DNA of 32,536 nucleotides, taken from CAZHHH01 sp052400685. GTDB lineage: Bacteria; Bacteroidota; Bacteroidia; Bacteroidales; Marinilabiliaceae. Positions 7,927 through 16,225 of this stretch are shown in pieces; the stretch's first letter is position 1; the number at the start of each line of letters is the position of its first letter. The notes beneath the pieces were generated by a model. The model was not told the DNA's origin, ran no database searches, and was given only the letters and a program-made list of their open reading frames with translations. The stretch lies in assembly GCA_052400685.1 (NCBI GenBank), contig JBQTGJ010000028.1. The stretch is one strand, 5' to 3'. Position numbers and translations under genes: made by a program.

Positions 7927-9386
7927 AGTCTATTTGCTTTGGGTAACCACATTTTAACTTCAACACCTTGACCTATTTGGCTATTTAACACAAACTTACC
8001 GTTAAATGACTGCACACGATTTCTTAAATTTAGCAATCCCATACCAGCTTTTTTATTACCAATATCTTCAGTATTAAAGCCAATACCATTATCCTTATAA
8101 TGCAAGTTAATCCCATATTGGGTCTCTTCTATATGAAAAGTAACCTTGGTTGTTTTGGCATATTTTATAGCATTGTTAATTAATTCGGCAAAAATTCGGT
8201 AAACGGTAACTTCTTTGTTCTTATCGAAACGTTGAATATTGTTATGTGTAAATATAATTTTGGATTTTTCTGACACATTTAATTTGGTGATAAATGATTC
8301 TATCGCCGCAATTATTCCATAATTAGCCAATATATGTGGACTAATATTAAAAGCAATTTCAGAAATAGAGTTAACTGCTTCATCCACCAACCCCGTTAAT
8401 TTAGTTTTAATGAACTCTTTTTTATCCGAAGAGCTTTCATCCATCAAGGCCTGAGCATATAACTTAATAGTTGTTAAGATTGGCCCAATTCCATCATGTA
8501 GATCTGAGGAAATTCTTTTTCGTTCATTTTCTTCGGTGTGAATAATAGAATTCAGTATGAGATTCTGATTTTTTTTTCTTTCTGTGATATCCCGCTCAAC
8601 CACCATGTAAAACTTTTCGCCAAGCTCTTTTAAAGGCGTAATATTGACCAGTGTATACACAGGTTTCCGAGGATCAACATGGAGATGAACCCATTCAAAT
8701 ATTTGAGTACTACCACGAAATGCCAATGAAAGTTTTTCGGGTAATTGAACGCTGTCATTTATCTCGCCAAAATCCTTATATACGTCGACATAAGGGATGT
8801 TTTCCTTACTAAACTGGATATCTGGATATAGTTTTTGAGCCATTATATTATAATCAACCAGTTCATTGTGGTTCATAATTAGAATCGAATCATTGGTGTT
8901 CCTATACAAGGTCCTGTATAGCACCTCACTTTTCGCCAACTTTTCGGTTGCAATTGTTTGTTCGGTTACGTCCTTTAAAATCACCAACGATATAGTGGTG
9001 TTATTATTCTGATTGATAACGACCCGCTGTGTTTGCAAAACCAATCTGTCCCCCTTTTTGTCTTTGATATCTAAAGTGAGATTTGACATTTTCTTTTTAG
9101 CCAGCGACAATTTTCTTCTTTCTTCAATAATGGGCACATAATTATCTCCTATTACATCTAAAATACAATTCCCCAATAAATCTTCCGGAGTATAACCCGT
9201 TATGTCGGTAAATGCCTGATTAAATTCAATTACTTTATAATTATCAGACAAAATGAGATATCCATCGTAACTGTTATTATAAAGCGTCCGATAATTATTG
9301 GCATGTTCAGCAGCAAGCAACTCTGCGCGTTTTCTTTCAGCAACCTCTTTAATTAAAGAGTCATTTAATAGTTTTAATTCGTTCAT
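7923..9386 (-). CDS. Cytosolic PAS-domain sensor histidine kinase (HisKA_3 / NarX-type)
   Basis: 487 residues with no transmembrane segment. A short N-terminal coiled coil (about 5-30) leads into PAS 1 (about 31-150, YNNSYDGYLILSDNYKVIEF) and a second PAS-like domain (about 155-272). HisKA_3 dimerisation/phosphotransfer follows, with His297 in ERKRISSDLHDGIGPILTTI, then HATPase_c with the N box ELINNAIKYA, G1 DNGIGF and G2 GMGLLNLRNR. It autophosphorylates and passes phosphate to the overlapping NarL-type regulator. The lack of a membrane anchor means it reads an internal signal such as redox state, oxygen or a small molecule, unless it couples to another protein. Confidence 0.94.
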   Translation of the reverse strand: MNELKLLNDSLIKEVAERKRAELLAAEHANNYRTLYNNSYDGYLILSDNYKVIEFNQAFTDITGYTPEDLLGNCILDVIGDNYVPIIEERRKLSLAKKKMSNLTLDIKDKKGDRLVLQTQRVVINQNNNTTISLVILKDVTEQTIATEKLAKSEVLYRTLYRNTNDSILIMNHNELVDYNIMAQKLYPDIQFSKENIPYVDVYKDFGEINDSVQLPEKLSLAFRGSTQIFEWVHLHVDPRKPVYTLVNITPLKELGEKFYMVVERDITERKKNQNLILNSIIHTEENERKRISSDLHDGIGPILTTIKLYAQALMDESSSDKKEFIKTKLTGLVDEAVNSISEIAFNISPHILANYGIIAAIESFITKLNVSEKSKIIFTHNNIQRFDKNKEVTVYRIFAELINNAIKYAKTTKVTFHIEETQYGINLHYKDNGIGFNTEDIGNKKAGMGLLNLRNRVQSFNGKFVLNSQIGQGVEVKMWLPKANRL

Positions 9387-9432
9387 TTATATAAAATGTT
9401 CAGGAAGAATAATAATGCAAATACCCGAAAAG

Positions 9433-10167
9433 TTAAAAATGATTCATATTTAAGCTTACAGACAGTAAACCCGAATTATTTCTTGTATCTCCTTGTGTGA
9501 AGGCATAGGCAAGTGTTGTCACACTCACTCTAATACCTGTGCTATTCATCGACTGATCTGCACATGCTATTATAGCAGTGCCGCTTGTTATTAACACATC
9601 ATCAACCAGTAGGCCTATTCTGTCCTCCAATAGAGGCGGATTTATAACATCGAAGATGTCGACAATCTTTCCCCATCGCCTATATCTTCCCTCAATGGCC
9701 ATACTCCTGATAATAATGAATTTGTGTAAATTATCGGTCATCAGCTTAGCAGAAATCCGTTCAGCCACCCCTGTGACTATCCAACCGCTTTGATTGTGTC
9801 CCCGCTTAGCAAATTCTCTAGGATGTAATAAATTGGGCATCAAATAATCCATTGGCTCAAAACAATTCACTTCTATCAATTCTTTTCCATATAACTTGCC
9901 TAATTCGTAACCCGGCTCCATTGGCTTTCGCTATCTGAGGTTGTGCAAAAGATGTGTATCCATAATAGCTGTAGTACATAACATAAAAAAAACTTTTTCA
10001 ATATTCACCCTACCCCAAAATATTTTATCCAAAGGATTATCATCCGCTAAATGAAAACAGGAGCACGGTAATTTGCGCAAGCATTAGGTCCTGATAATTA
10101 TTTCATCCTTGAACAGCATAAAATTACAAATGAGGCATATTCTTGAAAAAACAACTTTAGAAAAAAA
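9433..10167 (-). pseudogene. comF: ComF-family phosphoribosyltransferase-like gene with two in-frame stops
   Basis: Read through two stops, this frame is a full-length ComF homologue: FFSKVVFSRICLICN (start of the zinc-binding domain), TAA at 10084-10086, CLRKLP, FHLADDNPLDKIFWGRVNIE, LLHNLR, TAG at 9931-9933, then GYELGKLYGKEL, LHPREFAKRGHNQS and the PRPP loop GLLVDDVLITSGTAIIACA. All blocks are in one frame and in the family order. The TAG sits where relatives usually have the Tyr or another residue of LKYxG. ComF acts in DNA uptake in competent bacteria. The 162-codon frame from 9921 could still give the phosphoribosyltransferase half, but without its zinc domain it is probably not functional. 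The 46 bp to the kinase start show no gene. Confidence 0.82.
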
Positions 10168-10420
10168 TTATATAGTTCACAACAGGTATTTAACATATCC
10201 GACAACAGATGGTTTTAAAAAATAGAACTTTTAAACCATATTTACAATTTATTAATAAGAAAAAGATGTGTACCCTCCAGATAATAAACAATCAAGACAT
10301 ACATTTATCATGCAAAGATGTATATATAATGGAATATTTAATGAACTCAAAAACCGCTTAAAAATTGAAAACCAAACAATAAAATTTACCCTATTATTAT
10401 TCGCGATTATAACATTTGTG
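10168..10420. other. AT-rich non-coding interval
   Basis: Very AT-rich. The plus-strand 73-codon frame at 10268-10489 has a hydrophobic stretch (IKFTLLLFAIITFVLT) but no recognisable family and no ribosome binding site. Confidence 0.4.
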
Positions 10421-10665
10421 TTAACGAGTAACTTTAAAAGAAAAATCAAAAAAATACAATGCTACAGTAGTCGCAAAACCAGATATTAATGATTCTGTTC
10501 TGAATAGAGTCACCGAAGAAACACTGGTAGACCTTAAGGTGATTTTGGAAAGTCACGGTTTAAAAGCAGAAACCGGTTTTGATGGGTATTTTACTTTTGA
10601 GAACGCAACCAGTTGGAAACTATACCATGAATGCTTAATCAATATCATTTTCAGTATACAACCTC
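10421..10665 (+). pseudogene. Possible coding remnant on plus strand, unidentified
   Basis: From 10421 a plus-strand frame without an ATG near its beginning reads VTLKEKSKKYNATVVAKPD, VTEETLVDLKVILESHGLKA and ETGFDGYFTFENATSW. The composition is protein-like, but I do not recognise the family. The frame then runs antisense into repeat copy B, so the 3' end is not genuine. It could be the 3' part of a gene truncated at both ends. Confidence 0.25.
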
Positions 10666-10822
10666 ATAACCTAATTCTCATCTTCCGGCTTAAAAGCATA
10701 TTGTGTTTATGCGTATTTGTGCCCTTGATTTCCCGAAAAAACCGGACAATTAATTTACTAATTCGCTGATATTTACCAACTAAACTGGACACAAACAGCA
10801 CAATGCAAGCACTGGCATTATG
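10666..10822 (-). repeat. Cassette-associated repeat, copy B (partial, decayed)
   Basis: Only part of the repeat is present: tgcccttgatttcc, ccggacaat, ctaattcgctgatatttacc, tggacacaaacagcac, aatgcaagcactggcatt. The right-hand third (the gggtcgtgccgacc end) is missing. It is closest to copy A. On minus it follows the alpha/beta-hydrolase remnant, as the intact copies follow genes. Confidence 0.7.
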
Positions 10823-10858
10823 ATATGCGTGTAAATTTAAGTTTGGATGTGTGATGGC

Positions 10859-11030
10859 TCAATCAGCGTATATTAAAGCAAATGGCCTGGTCATCAACGT
10901 ATCTATCATTTCGCCCCATTGCATACCATCTAAGCTTATTCCTGCCATAATCCTATCGTCGTCAAGCAATGACCGGGCAGCCGCAGCTCCTCCTTGTGAG
11001 TGCCCTAACACACCATTTTTTTTTTTGCAG
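10859..11030 (-). pseudogene. Alpha/beta-hydrolase fragment (PAF-acetylhydrolase / chlorophyllase-like)
   Basis: On minus, the frame ending at a TGA at 10859 reads NGVLGHSQGGAAAARSLL, DDDRIMAGISLDGMQWG, MIDTLMTRPFALIYAD. GHSQGG is the nucleophile elbow (GxSxG), and DRIMAGISLDG matches the following strand of PAF-acetylhydrolase-like proteins of Bacteroidota. There is no start codon. An 11-A homopolymer immediately upstream disrupts the frame: a different number of A would give DSAKKNGVLGHSQGG. The catalytic Asp/His region is absent. This is a dead fragment truncated at both ends. Confidence 0.7.
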
Positions 11031-11160
11031 AATCAACATGCTAAGTTAAAAAAGTAAACGTGTCACAATTTTTCAATTGATCAATACCCAAAGAATAGAG
11101 AAAAGACAAACCACGTATCAATATTAGTTCTAAAATCCATCTGTTTTTTATTAAAACGAC

Positions 11161-11310
11161 TTACACTATACCATTGCAGACCAATGAATTTATCAAGCTA
11201 ACTTCAACGGCTTGCGATTGAGCAGACCAAGTGCGTGTAACTTCGTCGATTTTCAATTCATTCCAGATCTCCCACCGAAACATAAATAACTTCGCGTCAA
11301 CATACCACAT
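11161..11310 (-). CDS. Small ORF, 49 aa, unidentified
   Basis: Starts 16 nt after the stop of the SMP-30-like gene on the same strand and encodes a 49-residue product with WYVDAKLFMFRWEIWNELKI and DEVTRTWSAQSQAVEVS. The tryptophan-rich composition is not random-looking, but I do not recognise it. It may be a real small gene, or the degraded end of a larger gene. The bases between 11031 and 11160 show nothing. Confidence 0.25.
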   Translation of the reverse strand: MWYVDAKLFMFRWEIWNELKIDEVTRTWSAQSQAVEVSLINSLVCNGIV

Positions 11311-11326
11311 CCATTATAACACTTCA

Positions 11327-12238
11327 TCAATCCACCCCTTCGGCATTCAATTTAACCCGATAAATTGATGTGCGTGCAGTTATAAAAAGTTGATTTCTGT
11401 CTTTACCACTAAAACAAATATTTGATGGTTTTTCCGGTACTGCGATGGATTCTAATAATACGCCTGAAGGTGAAAAGATGTCTACTGCTTGTTTTCCACC
11501 AGTGGTTAAATACATATTTCCGGCTTTGTCAATGGTCATTCCGTCACAGCCAAATTCAACAAAAAGCGTTTTATTTGCCAGAGAACCATCCGCCTGAACA
11601 TCATACTTATAAGTTTTGCCCGCCTGCGCGTCGGTCACATAAAGTATTTTCCCGTCGGGCGTTCCGAGTAGGCCATTGGGTTTTTCAAAATCATCGCAAA
11701 CTCTGATAACGGATGTATGACTTGGGTTGATATAATACACATGCATCCCGTCCTGAGGGAGTTCGGTATCATCGCCACCATATTTTGGATCGGTGAAGTA
11801 AACGCCCCCTTTGGCATCAGGCCATATATCATTGGGCTGATTAAACCTTTTTCCATCGTACTGAGTGGCAATCGCTTTATAATCACCATCAGGACTTGTT
11901 GAGGTAATCTGCCCCTTTTCACCTTCACAAACCAATAAATTTTCGTCTTTATCAAAATACAATCCGTTGGCTCTACCACTGTTTATTCGAAAAGTGTCGA
12001 GCTGATCATCTAATGTCCAGATTAAAATCAGGTGATTGGCAACATCCGTAAAGTAAACATTTCCTTGTGCATCAACGGCAGGGCCTTCTGTGAATGTAAA
12101 ACCACCAGCCAATTTCTCCAATTCTGAAACGATGAATGATTCCGGTTGTGCTTCACCTTTTTGAGCGCTTTTTTTCCCTGGTTTGTTTGCACAAGATACG
12201 AGTGCAAAAACAATTAAAATCAATGTGATATTTTCCAT
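11327..12238 (-). CDS. SMP-30 / gluconolactonase-family lipoprotein
   Basis: 303 residues from the ATG at 12238. I choose this start because it gives a lipoprotein signal (MENITLILIVFALVSCANKP, lipobox LVSC); the longer open frame begins at a TTG and has no such signal. The six-bladed propeller motifs of the SMP-30/gluconolactonase/LRE family are present: FTEGPAVDAQGNVYFTD, GRANGLYFDKDENLLVC, FNQPNDIWPDAKGGVYFTDP, KPNGLLGTPDGKILYVTD, CDGMTIDKAGNMYLTTGG. The conserved Glu (TEGP), Asn (QPND) and Asp (VTDAQ) metal ligands of the family are there. It probably hydrolyses a sugar lactone or related ester in the periplasm. It stands alone, between the 47-residue membrane protein's hairpin and the decayed region. 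Confidence 0.88.
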   Translation of the reverse strand: MENITLILIVFALVSCANKPGKKSAQKGEAQPESFIVSELEKLAGGFTFTEGPAVDAQGNVYFTDVANHLILIWTLDDQLDTFRINSGRANGLYFDKDENLLVCEGEKGQITSTSPDGDYKAIATQYDGKRFNQPNDIWPDAKGGVYFTDPKYGGDDTELPQDGMHVYYINPSHTSVIRVCDDFEKPNGLLGTPDGKILYVTDAQAGKTYKYDVQADGSLANKTLFVEFGCDGMTIDKAGNMYLTTGGKQAVDIFSPSGVLLESIAVPEKPSNICFSGKDRNQLFITARTSIYRVKLNAEGVD

Positions 12239-12409
12239 GGCGACGTTGATTTTATATTTAGAATGTGAAAAAAATGTGAATTGTTTGTTTCGTTTTAATG
12301 GGTGCGAACGTTGAGTATATGGCAAGTAAGGCATTTCGATGAACAAACCTATCAAGTTTGCACTGAGACGGAGCTTTTGATTTGGCACCGCTAAATCATT
12401 TTTATAGTA

Positions 12410-12429
12410 GCCGAAGCAAAAGCTTCGGC
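12410..12429 (-). terminator. Terminator-like hairpin after the small membrane-protein gene
   Basis: GCCGAAGC-TTTT-GCTTCGGC on minus: an 8-bp perfect GC-rich stem with a 4-nt loop, 35 nt after the stop of the 47-residue ORF. The downstream sequence TACTATAAAAATG is AT-rich but has no clean T-tract. A second small hairpin (GATG/CATC) precedes it. Confidence 0.45.
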
Positions 12430-12464
12430 GATGTAGCATCGAAGAACTGTCGTTCAATTACTCA

Positions 12465-12608
12465 CTATCCGCCTTGAGCGATTAAAGTAATTCCGTAAAC
12501 TTTTAAATTATATTTACCAATACCACCTTTCATCTTAATGCTCAAAACAATAAAGGATCCTATAATAATAAGTCCTATAAATATTGAAATTATTGTATAT
12601 TCTTCCAT
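12465..12608 (-). CDS. Small single-pass membrane protein, 47 aa
   Basis: A 47-residue ORF starting 4 nt after the stop of the preceding 185-residue membrane protein, so almost certainly translated with it. It has one transmembrane helix (ISIFIGLIIIGSFIVLSI, about residues 8-25) and a short cytosolic tail with KGGIGKYNLKVYGITLIAQ. The glycine-rich GxGKYN tail looks like a defined motif, but I do not recognise a named family. The tight coupling suggests the two proteins act together at the membrane. Confidence 0.6.
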   Translation of the reverse strand: MEEYTIISIFIGLIIIGSFIVLSIKMKGGIGKYNLKVYGITLIAQGG

Positions 12609-12612
12609 CTTT

Positions 12613-13170
12613 TTATTTTTTACCCATCAATTCCTGACGAGCTTCTGCTGTTAATATTATGCTGATTAAATTCACGTTACTCGATACTTCATAACCCATT
12701 TCCCTACGAATTTCTTTAAAAAACTCATCACCATCTTTCAATAAAGAAAATGTTTCTCTATTTTGAACCATCTTATCTTCATATTCGATGAATTTTTTAA
12801 TTAATCTGTCACTACCCCAATTCATTAATCCTCTTTTGAAATTCATCATTTCCTCTATAGACTTTTTTGATATTGGTGATGCTCCTTTTTTCTTTGATTG
12901 GGAAAGTCCTTCAAAAAAGGCATTATAGAAATGTTCAAAAACTTTTTGCTTCTCTTTAGTAACCAAAAGTTCATATCCTCTTTCTTTTGCTTTTTTGTTG
13001 TTTATACTAACCGTTAACACAGAAGTAAAAGCAGCGAGAATAATCGCAACAATACTAAAAACTGAAATTTTAGTTTTAGTGTCTTCAATATACCAAATTG
13101 CCCAAATCAATAATCCAATTAACATGGTAAAAAGGAAAATCATCCATAAGTATTGAAGTATATTTTTCAT
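12613..13170 (-). CDS. Membrane protein with two N-terminal helices, unknown function
   Basis: 185 residues. Two transmembrane helices (YLWMIFLFTMLIGLLIWAIW and VFSIVAIILAAFTSVLTVS, about 6-56) are followed by a charged, mostly helical cytosolic domain with FEHFYNAFFEGLSQSKK, FKRGLMNWGSDRLIKKFIEY and FFKEIRREMGYEVSS. The arrangement resembles other Bacteroidota accessory membrane proteins, but I cannot assign a family. It starts about 25 bp after the end of repeat copy C (read on minus) and is coupled to the 47-residue membrane protein behind it. The pair looks like one cassette. Confidence 0.75.
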   Translation of the reverse strand: MKNILQYLWMIFLFTMLIGLLIWAIWYIEDTKTKISVFSIVAIILAAFTSVLTVSINNKKAKERGYELLVTKEKQKVFEHFYNAFFEGLSQSKKKGASPISKKSIEEMMNFKRGLMNWGSDRLIKKFIEYEDKMVQNRETFSLLKDGDEFFKEIRREMGYEVSSNVNLISIILTAEARQELMGKK

Positions 13171-13195
13171 GTATCAGTTCTTTATAATGAATGCT

Positions 13196-13465
13196 AACGC
13201 ATCCATAACGCCATCCTCATTTATTTATAACCCAAAAACGTTATTGTATTTATATTGTCTTTTGCCCGTGATTTCCGGAAAAACAGACACTGAATGTACT
13301 AATTCGCTGATATCTATCAAATAAGTTGGACAAAAACAGCTCAATGCAAGCATGAATATTCTTCCCAAAAACATAAAAAATAACAGTCAGTTGTAGCCCT
13401 GGCGGGATATCATTCAACCCAAGGTGATCGCGGGGTCGTGCCGACCGCTGAGCCCCCTATATATT
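13196..13465 (-). repeat. Cassette-associated repeat, copy C
   Basis: Full copy (C-H subfamily): aacgc at the left edge, ttgtcttttgcccgtgattt, TTTCCGGAAA, cactgaatgtactaattcgc, gcaagcatgaatattcttcc, gatcgcggggtcgtgccgac. On minus it begins 13 nt after the stop of the aspartyl-protease-like gene and ends at GCGTTAG about 25 bp before the start of the next gene. Confidence 0.92.
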
Positions 13466-13477
13466 AGTGACTGATAT

Positions 13478-14761
13478 TTATTCAACTTCAAAACTCATTG
13501 TTTTAAAATTAATTTTTATCATTTCGAAAGGCAATAACATATCTTGTCCTATCACTCCATCAAATTCAACTTTATCAGTAAAAACATTCTTAATGGATAT
13601 TTTTTTTAAAAAACTTTCTTTATCTCCAATTTTATATGGGAAATGATTTAAACTGTAGCTCATTATTTTTCGCTCACCCCCAAGACCTGTAACCGGAGTT
13701 TCTTTGGGGTCACTAAATTTGTCAATTTCTTCTTTATGTTTTTCAAGATAGCCCAGGCATAAGTGCGATTCATTAGCTCCATAATCCAACGCCATATTCA
13801 AAGTGTCTGGGCCAGAATTGACTCTAACGTAAGGACACTTGCCTGATTCTTCAGAAAAAAACATATTTTTAAAAGTAGCCTCCTGCGTCTTTTGAGGTAT
13901 AAATAAACTTCCATCTTTCTTAATATGAACTTCCTCCATTAAGAGCATTTCAGGTATACCAATAATACCACTAACGATAAAATCGTAATCTGGAATATTC
14001 ATAATTGGCATTACTAAAAGAATTACATTTTCGAATAAAATATCTCCAACATACAAAGTATCAGCGACAGCAAGTTTTGCCTTAATTGCGAAAGATGGTG
14101 TTTCAACATTTATATTAGTATCGTAAATGGTCATTCCCATTTGTTCTGCTTTTGACATAGATATACACGACGTTGTTGCTCCTGTATCAAATAAAAAATC
14201 TTTACTTATCCCACCACTTCTAACAGGCACTGTGACATAGTGTAAAGCTGGATTTCTTGAAGATTTAATTTCCGTATCTCCTTCTTTGTGTATAATAGTT
14301 GGTTCTAAATGTGTAATTTTCCCGTAAAGTTCAATATTATTTTTATAGTCTTCTGTTTTTGTGCTATCTAATAAATTTGCATATTCTTCCAACAGCAAAT
14401 GACTAATATTAAACACTTTTTCATATTGGAACAATCGTATGTAGTTTCTGATTTTTATTTGTAATAAGTTGCTTACAATAGTGTCGTTAAGTCTCTTTTT
14501 ATATTCTGTTAATAGTTTATCAATACATTGCAGAGAAGATTCACTTTCATTAAAAACTTCAAGACAAAGAGCCTGATAATATAAAAATCTATCTTCAGAC
14601 AGTTTTGTCTTTGCTGCATTAAGCTTTTTACTTAATTTGAAATAGTTCTTGTTATTTAATAGATTTTCTAACTCTTGATCAACCTTGAAATTAGTTTTAA
14701 CTTCATGCGAACAGGAAAGTGCCAAAAAGACCAAAACTCCTAGCGTTATTAGTAATTTCAT
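13478..14761 (-). CDS. Lipoprotein with duplicated retropepsin-like aspartyl protease domains
   Basis: 427 residues with a lipoprotein signal (KLLITLGVLVFLALSC). Residues 25-145 form helical, TPR-like repeats. Two retropepsin-like domains follow: the first has FLFDTGATTSCIS (Asp192) and closes with GIIGIPEMLLM; the second has MALDYGANESHLC (Asp326) and closes with FDGVIGQDMLLPFEMIKINF. Both catalytic aspartates are present, the second in a DYG instead of DTG context. This layout suggests an internal pseudo-dimer, as in pepsin-type enzymes, instead of the homodimer of viral retropepsins. It is probably a periplasmic or surface peptidase; substrate unknown. It lies alone between copies D and C, as one cassette. 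Confidence 0.85.
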   Translation of the reverse strand: MKLLITLGVLVFLALSCSHEVKTNFKVDQELENLLNNKNYFKLSKKLNAAKTKLSEDRFLYYQALCLEVFNESESSLQCIDKLLTEYKKRLNDTIVSNLLQIKIRNYIRLFQYEKVFNISHLLLEEYANLLDSTKTEDYKNNIELYGKITHLEPTIIHKEGDTEIKSSRNPALHYVTVPVRSGGISKDFLFDTGATTSCISMSKAEQMGMTIYDTNINVETPSFAIKAKLAVADTLYVGDILFENVILLVMPIMNIPDYDFIVSGIIGIPEMLLMEEVHIKKDGSLFIPQKTQEATFKNMFFSEESGKCPYVRVNSGPDTLNMALDYGANESHLCLGYLEKHKEEIDKFSDPKETPVTGLGGERKIMSYSLNHFPYKIGDKESFLKKISIKNVFTDKVEFDGVIGQDMLLPFEMIKINFKTMSFEVE

Positions 14762-14812
14762 TTTTATATATGTCTTTATTATTTAATTTCAGTCGTTTAT
14801 TTTACTTCCACT

Positions 14813-15079
14813 AACGCACCCCTTCCGCCATCCTCATTTATAACCCAAAAACGTTATTGTATTTATATTGTCTTTTGCCCCTGATTTCCGGAAAAACAGA
14901 CACTGAATGTACTAATTCGCTGATATCTATCCAATAAGTTGGACAAAAACAGCTCAATGCGAACATGAATATTCTTCCCAAAAACATATAAAACGACAGT
15001 CAGTTGTAGTCCTGGCGGGATGTCGTTCAACCCGGGGTGATCGCGGGGTCGTGCCGACCGCTCATACGCCTAAATATTA
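14813..15079 (-). repeat. Cassette-associated repeat, copy D
   Basis: Full copy with the same landmarks as copy C. Left edge ctaacgcaccccttccgcca is shared nearly letter for letter with copies E and H. On minus it begins about 10 nt after the stop of the DUF4328 gene and ends at GCGTTAG about 50 bp before the aspartyl-protease-like start. Confidence 0.92.
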
Positions 15080-15088
15080 TGTACAGTT

Positions 15089-15889
15089 TTAATCCTCGGT
15101 CTCTAATAATCCTTCTATTTCTGAATAAGATTTGATAATTTTTATTGTCACAATGCATAATCCAACTCCTAAAACTTCACCTATTATATCAAATATTGTT
15201 CCTGTCTGAAGTTCAGGTAAAGTATTTGCATTACTTGATAATCTATAAATAATTTGGCCTAATATTCCATTTGCAATCCACAAAGTCCACCATAATCCTA
15301 AAAAATTTGTAGTCAAGTCAATTTGGGACGTATTATCCATATCCAATATTATCCTTCTTGTTTCCTCATATAGCTCTTTCATTATCTGAAAGGGACGATA
15401 CAAGTTAACAAATGGTACAAACCAACATCCCGCAGCCCAACCTTCGTCAAATGATAGTTTTTGAACCTTTTGATGTAAATTGAAATATGCTCTCCTAAAC
15501 CACATAATAAAAAGCACTCCTGATATTACATAAGCAATCATATACAGTATTGCTATAATTTTCTCCCTCAAATCATTAGCTGTTGCAGCATCGTTAGTTA
15601 TTTCTCCACCATTTGCGATTATCTGTAATAAATCATACTGGAGTCCACTTGAAATCAAGGAAATAACTTCTAATCCTAATACAATCCAAATGAATGTTAG
15701 TAATATCTTAGCTCTTTGGGCATTTGGTTTTAATTTCAACCCCTTATATTCTTTTACTATTGCATCGTTCTCAAAATCAGGACAGTTATCTTCAAAAGCA
15801 GGTTTCTCATTGGTTAAACTACACACAACCCCTTGTTTAGTGTCGAATTTTCGCTTTTTACATTTTTTACAAAAATCTAGTTTATTCAT
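15089..15889 (-). CDS. DUF4328-type membrane protein with N-terminal Cys motif
   Basis: 266 residues from the ATG at 15889 (the slightly longer frame begins at TTG). The N-terminus has a small Cys-rich module (CKKCKKRKFDTKQGVVC, later NCPDF), a zinc-ribbon-like fold. Four to five transmembrane helices follow (about 55-75, 105-130, 185-210, 235-255). The DUF4328 signature is clear: WFRRAYFNL, LSFDEGWAAGCWFVPFVNLY, RPFQIMKELYEE. Family function is unknown. It lies alone between repeat copies E and D. Related proteins often have a Gly- or Cys-rich N-terminal module, so the architecture is not unusual. Confidence 0.88.
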   Translation of the reverse strand: MNKLDFCKKCKKRKFDTKQGVVCSLTNEKPAFEDNCPDFENDAIVKEYKGLKLKPNAQRAKILLTFIWIVLGLEVISLISSGLQYDLLQIIANGGEITNDAATANDLREKIIAILYMIAYVISGVLFIMWFRRAYFNLHQKVQKLSFDEGWAAGCWFVPFVNLYRPFQIMKELYEETRRIILDMDNTSQIDLTTNFLGLWWTLWIANGILGQIIYRLSSNANTLPELQTGTIFDIIGEVLGVGLCIVTIKIIKSYSEIEGLLETED

Positions 15890-15955
15890 TTTTTTCAATT
15901 GATAAAGTTTATTATTACTTTTTAATCTTTTAGAAAATTACACACAACGCACCCC

Positions 15956-16210
15956 TTCCGCCATCCTCATTTATAACCCAAAAACGTTATTGTATTTATA
16001 TTGTCTTTTGCCCATGATTTCAGGAAAAACAGACACTGAATGTACTAATTCGCTGATATCTATCAAATAAGTTGGACAAAAACAGATCAATGCGAACATG
16101 AATATTCTTCCCAAAAACATAAAAAACGACAGTCAGTTGTAGTCCTGGCGGGATGTCGTTCAACCCGGGGTGATCGCGGGGTCGTGCCGACCGCTGAGCC
16201 CCCTGTATTG
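15956..16210 (-). repeat. Cassette-associated repeat, copy E
   Basis: Full copy with left edge aacgcaccccttccgccatc and right end gaccgctgagccccctgta. On minus it begins about 16 nt after the stop of the HEEGH-protein gene and ends in GCGTTGTGTG, about 66 bp before the DUF4328 start. Confidence 0.92.
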
Positions 16211-16225
16211 GCGGGAGTAATTAAT

